10,255 nucleotides of DNA, taken from NCBI GenBank assembly GCA_005884745.1, contig VAZU01000070.1:1-10255 (forward strand). Reading direction: 5' to 3'. The notes under the pieces were generated by a model that was given only the letters and a program-made list of their open reading frames with translations, ran no database searches and had not been told where the DNA came from. The stretch's first letter is position 1. Every line of letters begins with the position of its first letter. The position numbers and the translations under genes are program-made. Origin of the DNA: Alphaproteobacteria bacterium (GTDB taxonomy: Bacteria; Pseudomonadota; Alphaproteobacteria; Rhizobiales; Xanthobacteraceae). Shown here one piece after another: positions 1 to 6,327 of the stretch.

Positions 1-695
1 TAGGCGACGCGCGGGCTTTCGGGGGTGAGCGGGGAATCTCCGTGCCCCACCGCAAGCACGACCACCGGCGCGCCGATCTTCACCCGATTAAACAGGTCGA
101 TCACGTCCTCGTTGGTCATGCGGATGCAGCCCGAAGAGATGGCGTGGCCGATATATTCCGGCTGGTTGGTGCCGTGGATCCGGTAGAGCGTGTCCCTGCT
201 GCCCTCAAAGAGATACAGCGCCCGCGCACCCATCGGATTATGCGGCCCGGGGGCGACGAAATCCGGAATATTGGCGAGGCGGTGCTTGATCTCGGAGGTC
301 GGCGTCCATGACGGCCATTCCTCCATGCGGCCGATCTTGGCCACGCCCGACCACGCCAGCGCCTCCTCGCCGACGGTGACCCCGTAGCGGATCGCCTTGC
401 CTTGCGGCAGCACGTAGTAGAGGAACCGATTGTCGGAATCGATGACGACCGTACCGGCCGCCTCCCTGCGGTGATAACCGACGATATGGCGCTGATATGT
501 TTCGGGAATCGCCGCCTGGGCATAGGGCGCATTGGCCAGCAATTGCCGGTCCCTCGGCTTCAGATTGGCATCCGAAGCCGGCGCCAGCGTGGATTCCACG
601 CACCCGCCGAGGGCCAAGCCGACCACGCCCAGCAGAACGAAGGCGACCCCACGTCCGATCATCGTTTTCCGTGTCCCCCTTTTGACCGAGATCAT
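1..695 (-). CDS. L,D-transpeptidase (YkuD domain) lipoprotein, 3' end at the window edge
   Basis: Peptidoglycan L,D-transpeptidase, which would form 3-3 crosslinks or attach proteins to peptidoglycan in the periplasm. Read from an ATG at 695, residues 1-32 form a lipoprotein signal: basic n-region (ISVKRGTRK), hydrophobic core (VAFVLLGVVGLAL) and lipobox GGC. The YkuD catalytic motif follows, HGTNQPEYIGHAISSGCIRM, with His about 174 and nucleophile Cys about 190. The last codons read ESPRVA, then TA at the edge, so the stop may lie one base outside; about 231 codons is normal for the family. The ATG at 695 has GAAAGG five bases upstream. An in-frame ATG at 662 would put the lipobox Cys at residue 21, a more usual signal length, but its purine-rich stretch lies 12 bases away. 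The start is uncertain; the family call is firm. Confidence 0.9.
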   Translation of the reverse strand, partial: MISVKRGTRKTMIGRGVAFVLLGVVGLALGGCVESTLAPASDANLKPRDRQLLANAPYAQAAIPETYQRHIVGYHRREAAGTVVIDSDNRFLYYVLPQGKAIRYGVTVGEEALAWSGVAKIGRMEEWPSWTPTSEIKHRLANIPDFVAPGPHNPMGARALYLFEGSRDTLYRIHGTNQPEYIGHAISSGCIRMTNEDVIDLFNRVKIGAPVVVLAVGHGDSPLTPESPRVA

Positions 696-1032
696 GGCGA
701 CCTTTCGGTGGGCTGTGTTAGCTGAAACCAAGTCGCCATACCAGATCCCCCGGCGAGTTCGTCCGCATCGCGTCAAGAACTGTTGCAGGAAAGCCTCACC
801 CCCGGGGCGCTATCCTCGCACGCAAGTTGGCACATCGTTGGTAAAGAACGCTTTACCTTGTTCTTCCTATCATCCGCCATTCATCCGCCATGGGCGGCCT
901 CGAAACGCAGACCACCGAAACACCGAGATAAATCCCAGAATGCGGCTTTTTTCCTGCCTATTTCCGCCCCAGTCGGCGCCCATCAAGCCCGCCGGACAAT
1001 CGGGGCGCAACTACAAGTACCGGAGGAAAGCA
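696..1032. other. Intergenic region between divergent genes
   Basis: About 337 bases separate the divergent L,D-transpeptidase and 63-codon genes, so promoters for both should lie here. Base composition is less GC-rich than in the genes, and I see no convincing coding frame. It holds the inverted repeat at 840-857, a short tandem repeat (CATCCGCCAT at 871-880 and 882-891), and a weak plus-strand promoter candidate (TTGGCA at 827-832, then GCTTTA at 850-855 with a 17-bp spacer). No confident promoter can be assigned. Confidence 0.5.
840..857. promoter_or_regulatory. Perfect inverted repeat, possible operator
   Basis: GGTAAAG-AACG-CTTTACC is a perfect 7-bp inverted repeat with a 4-base centre, in the gap between two divergent genes. 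It could bind a dimeric regulator or form a small hairpin. TTGTTCTTCC follows on the plus strand but is not a clean U-tract, so a terminator is less likely. No regulator is identified. Confidence 0.3.
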
Positions 1033-1224
1033 ATGAACCCAGAACGTCCGCCGCCGACGCCCCGCCATGACCGCGCCGATCTCCAGGAACACTACGGAGA
1101 AATCGGCATCTCGGCGGTTGCCGCCGCGGTCCGCTACCAGAGCGCCGCCCGCAATCCCGCCTACGCTCCCGTCGCACCCGATCCCGAGGCGCACGCCAAG
1201 ATCGCCGAGCAGGCGATTTCGTAG
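1033..1224 (+). CDS. Small hypothetical protein (63 aa)
   Basis: Small soluble protein with no signal peptide, membrane segment or cysteine. The start is set by a strong ribosome-binding site, GGAGGAAAG, ending two bases before the ATG at 1033. The N-terminus is proline-rich (NPERPPPTPRHDRADL). A core reading EHYGEIGISAVAAAVRYQ and NPAYAPVAPDPEAHAKIAEQ follows. The YGEIGISAVAAAVRYQ core resembles small uncharacterised proteins I associate with Alphaproteobacteria, but this is from memory. It is a single gene, divergent from the L,D-transpeptidase and convergent with the SDR gene. Function unknown. Confidence 0.7.
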   Translation: MNPERPPPTPRHDRADLQEHYGEIGISAVAAAVRYQSAARNPAYAPVAPDPEAHAKIAEQAIS

Positions 1225-1380
1225 AGCAGCCGGCGCAAACCGAAGCTACTTCGCCTGGAGGGGCGTCGCTTCCGGTCTCGCGGCTTCCGGTCTGGCCGCA
1301 GCGGGCGGCGCCGAGATTTTTCCCACGTCCCACGCACCAGCCTGGAGCCTTCCGGCGTGCCGCCGAGAGGTGCCAGCGGA
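1225..1380. other. Convergent intergenic gap with a short direct repeat
   Basis: About 156 bases between the stops of the small ORF and the SDR gene. An 11-base direct repeat, GCTTCCGGTCT, occurs at 1268-1278 and 1283-1293. I find no hairpin followed by a U-tract that would mark a terminator for either gene. Confidence 0.4.
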
Positions 1381-2121
1381 TCACACGTGCTGGCCGCCGT
1401 TGATATGAATCTCGGCCCCGTTCACATACGAGGAAGTCTCGGTGCACAGCACGTAAATGATCTTCGCGACCTCGTCCGGCGTGCCGAGCCGATGCAGCGG
1501 AATCTGCGCGACGATCTTCTCGGTTCCGGGGGACAGGATCGCGGTATCGATCTCGCCGGGCGCAATGGCGTTGACGCGGATGCCCAGCGCCCCGAAGTCG
1601 TGTGCCATCTCGCGGGTCAAGGAAGCGAGCGCCGCCTTGGAGGTGGCGTAAGCTGCGCCCGCGAACGGATGCACCCGCGAGCCGGCGATCGAAGTCACGT
1701 TGACGACCGATCCCTTGGCCGCCTTGAGCTCCTCGATCAGCCCGCGCGCAAGCATGACGGGCGCGAAGAAATTCACCCGGAAGACCTGGCTCCAAACATC
1801 CAGCGTCGTCTCGATCGAGCCCAGCCGGGAGCCACCGTCGGCCTTGGGCGAGATGGCGGCATTGTTGACCAGCGCATGCAGATGACCGTGCTCGAGCCTG
1901 CGCTTGATCTCGGCAATGCCGACCGAGGTGTTGTGCGGATCCGCCAGATCGACCTGAATGTGATCCTCGGGACCGGCTTCCCAGGGGCACTCCTCCGGGA
2001 ACGGGTGGCGTGAACAGGTGATGACCCGCCAGCCCGCGCTGGAGAATCGCTTCACCGTCGCGTGGCCGATGCCGCGGCTGGCGCCGGTCAATAGCAAGGT
2101 GCGGCGGGGTGTGTTCGGCAT
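1381..2121 (-). CDS. SDR family NAD(P)-dependent oxidoreductase
   Basis: Classical short-chain dehydrogenase/reductase of 246 aa, probably cytosolic; the substrate cannot be told from sequence. The Rossmann cofactor motif TGASRGIG is at residues 12-19, NNAA begins at 86, catalytic Ser is 144 (VTSIAG), and Tyr158/Lys162 form YATSK. The C-terminal GAEIHINGGQHV is typical of the fold. An ATG two codons upstream (2127, giving MLMPNT) is an equally possible start, and neither has a strong ribosome-binding site. The gene begins 22-28 bp after the pdxH stop on the same strand, so it is probably translated from a pdxH-SDR transcript. The frame stays open far upstream through pdxH, but that extension is pdxH read out of frame. 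No Arg/Lys cluster settles NADH versus NADPH use. Confidence 0.9.
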   Translation of the reverse strand: MPNTPRRTLLLTGASRGIGHATVKRFSSAGWRVITCSRHPFPEECPWEAGPEDHIQVDLADPHNTSVGIAEIKRRLEHGHLHALVNNAAISPKADGGSRLGSIETTLDVWSQVFRVNFFAPVMLARGLIEELKAAKGSVVNVTSIAGSRVHPFAGAAYATSKAALASLTREMAHDFGALGIRVNAIAPGEIDTAILSPGTEKIVAQIPLHRLGTPDEVAKIIYVLCTETSSYVNGAEIHINGGQHV

Positions 2122-2149
2122 GAGCATCTCATATGGCGCCGCGGCATCT

Positions 2150-2785
2150 TCAGGGATAGAGCAACGCCTTGGTCCACGGCGCGGCCGGTCCGCCGCGCCG
2201 AAATTCCAGACGGTCGTGGAGCCGAAACGGCCGGGCGCACCAAAACTCGATGACGAGCGGCACGATGCGATAGCCCGTCCAGTTGGCAGGGCGGGGAATG
2301 GTGCCGATGTTGAACTTGGCGGTGTAGAGCGCCACCGCCTTCTCGAACGCGTGACGGCTCTCGAGCGCCGACGACTGCTTGCTCGCCCAGGCGCCGATCT
2401 GGGCCAACCGCGGCCGGGTCGCGAAATAGGCGTCGGCTTCCGCGTCCTCGACTTTTTCGGCACTGCCGCGCAGGCGCACCTGGCGCGCGAGCGACTTCCA
2501 GTAAAAAACCAGGGCCGCCTTGGGGTTGGAGTCGAGTTCCCGCCCTTTTTGGCTGTCAGTATTGGTGTAGAAAACCAACCCGCGCCGGTCGAAATCCTTG
2601 AGCAGCACCATCCGCACATTGGGAAGCCCGTCGGCGTCGACGGTCGCCACCGCCATCGCATTGGGATCGACGGGCTCCGACTGCGTCGCCTCCTCGAGCC
2701 AGGCAGCGAGCAAAGCGAACGGATCGTCCGCGGCCATGAAATCACCGGACATTAACCACGCCGGGCGTTCTATCGTCTGCGACAT
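2150..2785 (-). CDS. pdxH: Pyridoxamine 5'-phosphate oxidase
   Basis: FMN-dependent oxidase that makes pyridoxal 5'-phosphate from pyridoxine or pyridoxamine 5'-phosphate, the last step of vitamin B6 synthesis and salvage; cytosolic homodimer. About 211 aa, the usual length. Family landmarks run in order: DPNAMAVATVDADGLPNVRM (about 41-59), the FMN-binding stretch RMVLLK, YTNTDSQKGREL, WKSLARQVRLRG, YFATRPRLAQIGAWASKQS, and the C-terminal GYRIVPLVIEFW plus RPFRLHDRLEFRR. The start at 2785 (MSQTIERP) is preferred. ATG 2797 is in frame with AGGG directly abutting it, and ATG 2752 (MSGDF) is also possible. It heads the pdxH-SDR pair. It is divergent from the lipoprotein gene whose annotated GTG is only 27 bp away, so regulatory elements for the two must overlap coding sequence. 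Confidence 0.95.
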   Translation of the reverse strand: MSQTIERPAWLMSGDFMAADDPFALLAAWLEEATQSEPVDPNAMAVATVDADGLPNVRMVLLKDFDRRGLVFYTNTDSQKGRELDSNPKAALVFYWKSLARQVRLRGSAEKVEDAEADAYFATRPRLAQIGAWASKQSSALESRHAFEKAVALYTAKFNIGTIPRPANWTGYRIVPLVIEFWCARPFRLHDRLEFRRGGPAAPWTKALLYP

Positions 2786-2812
2786 TGCGCGGCGCATCCC
2801 TGGGGCTGGCCC

Positions 2813-3328
2813 GTGACCGGACGAGCGTTCCTCGAGCCTCGTTATAGTCGAAGGCGGAGCCTATGGCATCGATCTGCGCGGGCGACCAGCTTTGTCCTCG
2901 CCATCGCGCTGGGTTTGGCAGCCGGGGGCTGCAGCTACAAGCTCGGATCCCTGCTCAAGGACAAGGAACCGGAGAAGCCGACCTATACGGCCACGACCCC
3001 GCCCGGCGCTCGGACCGACCCCTCCGGCGAGCCGCCAGCCGGCGGGATGCCTCCGGAGGGAGATTTGGCGTTCGCCAGGGCGGCCGCCTCCGAGGCCCTG
3101 ACCCGGAGCGGCAAGGACGTAAGCGTGCCATGGGAAAATCCCAGGACCGGAGCGCGCGGGACCGTCATCGCGCTCCCATCGGCTTCGACCCAGGACGGCG
3201 TTCCTTGCCGCGGTTTTCTGGTGAGCTATGTGCTCGAGGGCAATGAGTCGTGGCTCCAGGGGGAAGCCTGCCGCATGCATGAGGACAGGTGGGATGTCCG
3301 CAATCTGAGACCCTGGAAGCGCTCTTGA
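2813..3328 (+). CDS. RT0821/Lpp0805-type surface lipoprotein (17-kDa antigen family)
   Basis: Probable outer-membrane lipoprotein related to the rickettsial 17-kDa surface antigen family; cellular role unknown. Read from GTG 2813 the protein has 171 aa, with hydrophobic stretch SFVLAIALGLAAGGC and lipobox Cys40. A Pro-rich linker follows, then the conserved C-terminal domain: VPWENPRTGARGTV, a CRGFLVSYV segment, WLQGEACR and WDVRNLRPWKR. The 25-residue segment before the hydrophobic core is unusually long. An ATG at 2863 with AAGGCGGAG just upstream lies one frame off. If one base between 2863 and about 2890 were extra, translation from it would put the lipobox Cys near residue 23, a typical size. 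The start is therefore doubtful; the gene and family are well supported. Confidence 0.85.
   Translation: MTGRAFLEPRYSRRRSLWHRSARATSFVLAIALGLAAGGCSYKLGSLLKDKEPEKPTYTATTPPGARTDPSGEPPAGGMPPEGDLAFARAAASEALTRSGKDVSVPWENPRTGARGTVIALPSASTQDGVPCRGFLVSYVLEGNESWLQGEACRMHEDRWDVRNLRPWKRS
2843..2865 (+). promoter_or_regulatory. Possible -10 element and ribosome-binding site of the lipoprotein gene
   Basis: TATAGT (2843-2848) resembles a -10 element. It is followed by AAGGCGGAG (2851-2859), three bases and ATG (2863). The arrangement looks like the true expression signal of the lipoprotein gene, but this ATG is out of frame with the lipoprotein coding frame and no matching -35 is clear. If the -10 is real, GTG 2813 would not be in the transcript. 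Confidence 0.3.
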
Positions 3329-3463
3329 GTTCGGATCGAAGCAGCCCGTTGCTCCATGCCATGGGCGCTGCCGGATCATGTTGCGGCGCCCGCCAACCGC
3401 CCCCACATTGGAGCCAAACGGGGGCTGATGCCTCGCTTTTTCTCGAGAAATCGGAGCGGTTGG

Positions 3464-4438
3464 ATGCGCGACCCCTATGAGGTCCTGGGGGTGCAAAAGT
3501 CGGCGAGTCCGGAGGACATCAAGCGCGCCTTCCGGCGCTTGGCGAAAAAGCTGCATCCCGACGCCAACAAGAAGGACGCGACCGCGGCAAAGTTTGCCGA
3601 GCTCAACTCCGCCTACGAACTGCTCGGCGACGAGAAGAAGCGCAAGGCGTTCGACCGCGGCGAGATCGATGCCGAAGGCAAGCCGCGATTCCACGGTTTC
3701 CAAACCGCGGGGGCCGGCCGCGGACCGGGCGGATTCGGACGCGAAGGCCATTTCGAGACCTTCACCTGGGGACCCGAGGGGTTCCGGCGCTCGACGGGCC
3801 GCGGCGGAGGATTCGGCCGGTTCGAAGATATCCTCGGCGATATGTTCGGCGCCACCGCTGCCGGCACTGGGCGGCGGCGCTCCGCCGAGGCCGAGGATTT
3901 CGACGCGATCCACCGTGGCCAGGATATTGCGGCCGCACTGACGATCACGCTCGAAGAGGCGGCCAAGGGCGCCATGAAACGCATGCGGCTGCCGACCGGC
4001 AAGGACGTCGACGTCAAGATCCCCCCAGGATTGACCGATGGCCAGCCGATCCGGCTGAAAGGCCAGGGCCTGCCCGGACATGGCGGTCCCGCCGGCGACG
4101 CCTTGATCAGCGTCGCGATCGCCCCGCACCCGCTGTTCAAGACCGAGGGCGCCAATCTGCGCCTCGAGCTGCCGATTACGCTTTACGAGGCGGTCTTGGG
4201 AACGAAGGTTCGCGTTCCGACCCTCGAAGGCGCGGTGGAGCTGGCCATTCCGCCCGGCGCCGATGCCGGCCGCACGTTCCGGCTCAAGGGCAAAGGCCTG
4301 CCGATCCGCGGCGGCCGCGGCGATCTCTTCGTCACCACGCGCATCGTGCTCCCCGACCGCCCCGACCCCGAGCTCGAGGAGATGATGCGGCGCTGGCGCG
4401 AGACCAAACCTTACGATCCGCGCAAGACGACGGGGTGA
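3464..4438 (+). CDS. CbpA-like J-domain co-chaperone (DnaJ C-terminal domain protein)
   Basis: Class B (CbpA-type) Hsp40 of 324 aa that would stimulate DnaK ATPase and deliver substrates in the cytosol. The N-terminal J domain (about 1-65) has DPYEVLGV and the essential HPD triplet at residues 31-33. A Gly/Phe-rich linker follows (GRGPGGFGREGHFETF, GRGGGFGRFEDILGDMFG). Two DnaJ C-terminal beta domains carry ALTITLEEAAKGAMKRM, KDVDVKIPPGLTDGQPIRLKG and LRLELPITLYEAVLGTKVRVPT. There are no CxxCxGxG zinc repeats, so it is not canonical DnaJ. Start at ATG 3464: GGAG lies seven bases upstream and the J domain begins at once; an upstream in-frame ATG at 3428 is less likely. It lies 135 bp after the lipoprotein gene on the same strand and converges with the anti-sigma gene. 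Confidence 0.92.
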   Translation: MRDPYEVLGVQKSASPEDIKRAFRRLAKKLHPDANKKDATAAKFAELNSAYELLGDEKKRKAFDRGEIDAEGKPRFHGFQTAGAGRGPGGFGREGHFETFTWGPEGFRRSTGRGGGFGRFEDILGDMFGATAAGTGRRRSAEAEDFDAIHRGQDIAAALTITLEEAAKGAMKRMRLPTGKDVDVKIPPGLTDGQPIRLKGQGLPGHGGPAGDALISVAIAPHPLFKTEGANLRLELPITLYEAVLGTKVRVPTLEGAVELAIPPGADAGRTFRLKGKGLPIRGGRGDLFVTTRIVLPDRPDPELEEMMRRWRETKPYDPRKTTG

Positions 4439-4497
4439 GTGACAACCCCAACCTATTGGGTGCAGTGAGCTCGCACGTTTGGAGGCTCGCTCCCAGC

Positions 4498-4653
4498 ACC
4501 TCCCCCTGAAAGGGGGAGGTCGACTCGGCCAAGTTGGATGTTTCCGACTTGGCCCAAAATATATCTGCCGAAATCGGCAACGGCCGATTTCGATTGGCGG
4601 TCGGGAGGGGGTCGCGATCCCCACCCCATCCCTCCCCTTCTCAAGGGGAGGGA
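4498..4653. repeat. Multi-hairpin intergenic palindromic repeat element
   Basis: Four inverted repeats in a row fill the convergent gap between dnaJ and the anti-sigma gene. They are ACCTCCCCCT-GAA-AGGGGGAGGT (4498-4520, 10-bp perfect stem), GGCCAAGTTGGA with its partner at 4543-4554 (12 bp, one G-T pair), CGAAATCGGC-AACG-GCCGATTTCG (4569-4592, 10-bp perfect stem), and TCCCTCCCCTT-CTC-AAGGGGAGGGA (4629-4653, 11-bp perfect stem). C-rich/G-rich terminal hairpins flanking a variable middle match a dispersed intergenic element I know from Bradyrhizobium-like genomes. It may end transcription from both sides, although no U-tract is present. Seeing one copy does not prove dispersal. Confidence 0.65.
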
Positions 4654-4708
4654 GGAGATCGCGGCCTGCTCGGACCCGAACGCGATCGTCTCGCCGTATC
4701 TGCTCCGC

Positions 4709-5497
4709 TCAGCTGCTGCCTTTCCCCGGACCGCGGGTTTCGAGCTGGTCGTACGCCGATTGCGCGATCATGCGCAGCCGGTCGCGGTCCGCGGGCCCGC
4801 TCATCACGTAGGCCCTGTTGCTGTCCACCCAGTAGAACGCCGCGATCTGACCGGCGTCGCGATAGCGCAGCGCGGTCTCCGGCGCGTCCCAGCGCGCGCT
4901 ATAGAGCGTGAAGCGTTCCCCCGAAGGGCCCTCGTACATCAGGAACCCGGCCGCTCCGCTCGGTCCGGGCAACAGCCGGCCGCCGACGAGTTTCAGCCCG
5001 ATCGCGGCGAGATCGGGCGCGCGCAGATCGTAACCGAGCCGTTTGGAGAGCCATTGCACCAGATGCGCGGCCTCGGCACCCGGCACTTCGACCGGATGCC
5101 GCACTTCGACGACGTAAAGCTTGTGCGCGTCCATGGCATCCGTGGTCAGCGTCTTGCCGAGCACGGATCCGCCCTCGACCATCTCGCGTCCGAACCAGCC
5201 CAACAGGCCGCCGATCAGAAATGCGGCGATGACCGCGGCCGCCGCCGCCCGCGTCCAGCGGCGCTCCAGGCGGCGCAGGCGCGCGAGCTCGAGCCTCGCG
5301 GGAACCGGCTCGAGCGCAATGCCGGCGTAGCGCGCCTTGATCGACTCGGATTGCGCGCGCCAAGTGCTCACGCGGGCGGCATCCTCCGGATGCGCGGCGA
5401 GCCAGGTCTCCACCGCGGCCTGCCGATCCGCCGGCAACTCGCCGTCCACAAAGGCGTGGAGCTCGTCTTCGGTGACGGGCGATTCACGATCCATCAT
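4709..5497 (-). CDS. Membrane anti-sigma factor (COG5662 type)
   Basis: Probable anti-sigma factor for the ECF sigma gene directly upstream; it would hold the sigma factor at the inner membrane. 262 aa. The N-terminal cytoplasmic part has TEDELHAFVDGELPADRQAAVE, the usual start of this family. A transmembrane helix (AAAAAVIAAFLIGGLLGWFG) lies at about residues 83-102. The periplasmic part ends with LMYEGPSGERFTLY and FYWVDSNRAYVMSGPADRDRLRMIAQ. The protein contains no cysteine, so the HxxxCxxC zinc motif of redox-sensing anti-sigma factors is absent. It starts 16 bp after the sigma stop; GGAG lies just before two adjacent ATGs (5497 and 5494). Signal sensed unknown. Confidence 0.85.
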   Translation of the reverse strand: MMDRESPVTEDELHAFVDGELPADRQAAVETWLAAHPEDAARVSTWRAQSESIKARYAGIALEPVPARLELARLRRLERRWTRAAAAAVIAAFLIGGLLGWFGREMVEGGSVLGKTLTTDAMDAHKLYVVEVRHPVEVPGAEAAHLVQWLSKRLGYDLRAPDLAAIGLKLVGGRLLPGPSGAAGFLMYEGPSGERFTLYSARWDAPETALRYRDAGQIAAFYWVDSNRAYVMSGPADRDRLRMIAQSAYDQLETRGPGKGSS

Positions 5498-5513
5498 TGG
5501 CTCCGGCCCTCGT

Positions 5514-6005
5514 TCATTTCACGCGACGGAGCGCGGGACGCTCTCCGTCGAGATAGGATCTGATCTGCGCGCGGGCGCGCGCGAGCCGCGACATCACCGT
5601 GCCGATCGGCACGCCTTGCACTTCGGCCACCTCGCGATAGCTCAAGCCTTCCAGCACGACGAGCAGCAGCGCGGAGCGCTGATCCTCGACGAGCGCGGCG
5701 AGCGCCCGCTCGATGTCTCGCCCGCCCGCCTCCGGCCCGGCCATCTGCGGCGCGTCGGCATCGCCCAGCGGCGAGAGCGCCGGGCGCCGCGCCAGCGAGC
5801 GCAGCCGGTTGCGGTTGAGGTTGGTCAGGATCGTATAAAGCCAGCTGCGCACGTCGCCTCCATGAAACAGATGTTGTGAGCGCAGCGCCCGTACCAACGT
5901 ATCCTGGACGAGGTCGTCGGCGATCTCCGCATCGCGGGTGAGCGCGCGTGCGTAGCGGCGCAACGCCGGGATCGTCGCCTCGAGGTCCTTCGCGAAGGCG
6001 CTCAA
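5514..6005 (-). CDS. ECF-family RNA polymerase sigma factor
   Basis: Extracytoplasmic-function sigma-70 factor of 163 aa. Region 2 is RYARALTRDAEIADDLVQDT through DVRSWLYTILTNLNRNRLR. Region 4 is ALAALVEDQRSALLLVVLEG followed by the helix-turn-helix LSYREVAEVQGVPIGTVMSR. There is no region 1.1 or 3. The start is a TTG at 6005, chosen because GGAGAAGGGGA sits directly upstream at good spacing and the protein then begins where region 2 normally does (SAFAKDLEATIPALRRYARAL). It is cotranscribed with the anti-sigma gene 16 bp downstream. ECF genes are often autoregulated, and a candidate ECF-like promoter lies about 100 bp upstream. Regulon unknown. Confidence 0.9.
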   Translation of the reverse strand: MSAFAKDLEATIPALRRYARALTRDAEIADDLVQDTLVRALRSQHLFHGGDVRSWLYTILTNLNRNRLRSLARRPALSPLGDADAPQMAGPEAGGRDIERALAALVEDQRSALLLVVLEGLSYREVAEVQGVPIGTVMSRLARARAQIRSYLDGERPALRRVK

Positions 6006-6108
6006 TCCCCTTCTCCTCGACCTGCGCGGAATCGCCGCGATTTCGCGAGGGCCACCGGGCGATCATTCGATCGCGAATCCCGGTCGCATTGCATCGCTGC
6101 ATGGTGGA

Positions 6109-6136
6109 AGAACACCCGAGGATTCCCGGTATTCCC
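6109..6136 (-). promoter_or_regulatory. Candidate ECF-type promoter of the sigma/anti-sigma operon
   Basis: On the minus strand GGGAATA (6130-6136) is followed after 15 bases by TGTTCT (6109-6114), resembling the GGAA-type -35 and GTT-containing -10 pairs of ECF promoters. Transcription would start near 6100, leaving a leader of about 95 nt before the TTG at 6005. Autoregulation is inferred only from motif and position. Confidence 0.3.
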
Positions 6137-6190
6137 GCCGCCGGCAGGGCGCATCCGGCCGCGCTTGAAGGGCGGGGAACGCTGTGTCAT

Positions 6191-6206
6191 AGGAGGCCGA
6201 ACCATG
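6191..6206 (+). promoter_or_regulatory. Strong ribosome-binding site and ATG without an evident gene
   Basis: AGGAGG (6191-6196), seven bases, then ATG (6204-6206): the most consensus-like translation start in this gap. The frame (MQIPASRREPGNLCISFKPQ and on) runs into fabI in another frame without a stop until 6671. It has weak third-position GC bias before the overlap and matches no family I know. It could be a leader peptide, a decayed gene or chance. Confidence 0.3.
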
Positions 6207-6327
6207 CAGATTCCGGCTTCGAGGCGGGAACCCGGGAATCTCTGCATTTCCTTTAAGCCGCAGGACGGCATTGGTCGAGCCGGATCCGGCGCGATCGCCA
6301 TCCCAGCATCGGTGCTCGAGGCGCGTC

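Larger units (their letters stand above)
6006..6327. other. Divergent intergenic region, ECF sigma gene and fabI
   Basis: About 320 bases between two divergent genes, with mixed third-position bases and no convincing coding frame. It holds a CGCGA-TT-TCGCG hairpin (6036-6047), an ATTCG/CGAAT inverted repeat (6065-6078), several GGGAAT/GGGAAC motifs (minus strand at 6122-6127 and 6131-6136; plus strand at 6226-6231 and 6234-6239), and a strong ribosome-binding site before ATG 6204. The fabI promoter should lie here, but I cannot place it. Confidence 0.5.

Noticed and set aside
871..891. Tandem CATCCGCCAT pair as a regulatory repeat
   Set aside because: Only two ten-base copies; too little to claim function.
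1381..2745. SDR gene read as a 454-residue protein
   Set aside because: The extra N-terminus is pdxH translated out of frame. SDR homology begins at MPNTPRR, just after the pdxH stop.
3394..3426. CCCCC/GGGGG hairpin before dnaJ as a terminator
   Set aside because: Short six-base stem, wide loop, no U-tract.
2861..4624. Minus-strand open frame of 587 codons opposite the lipoprotein and dnaJ genes
   Set aside because: Both plus-strand genes have clear family motifs; the antisense product does not.
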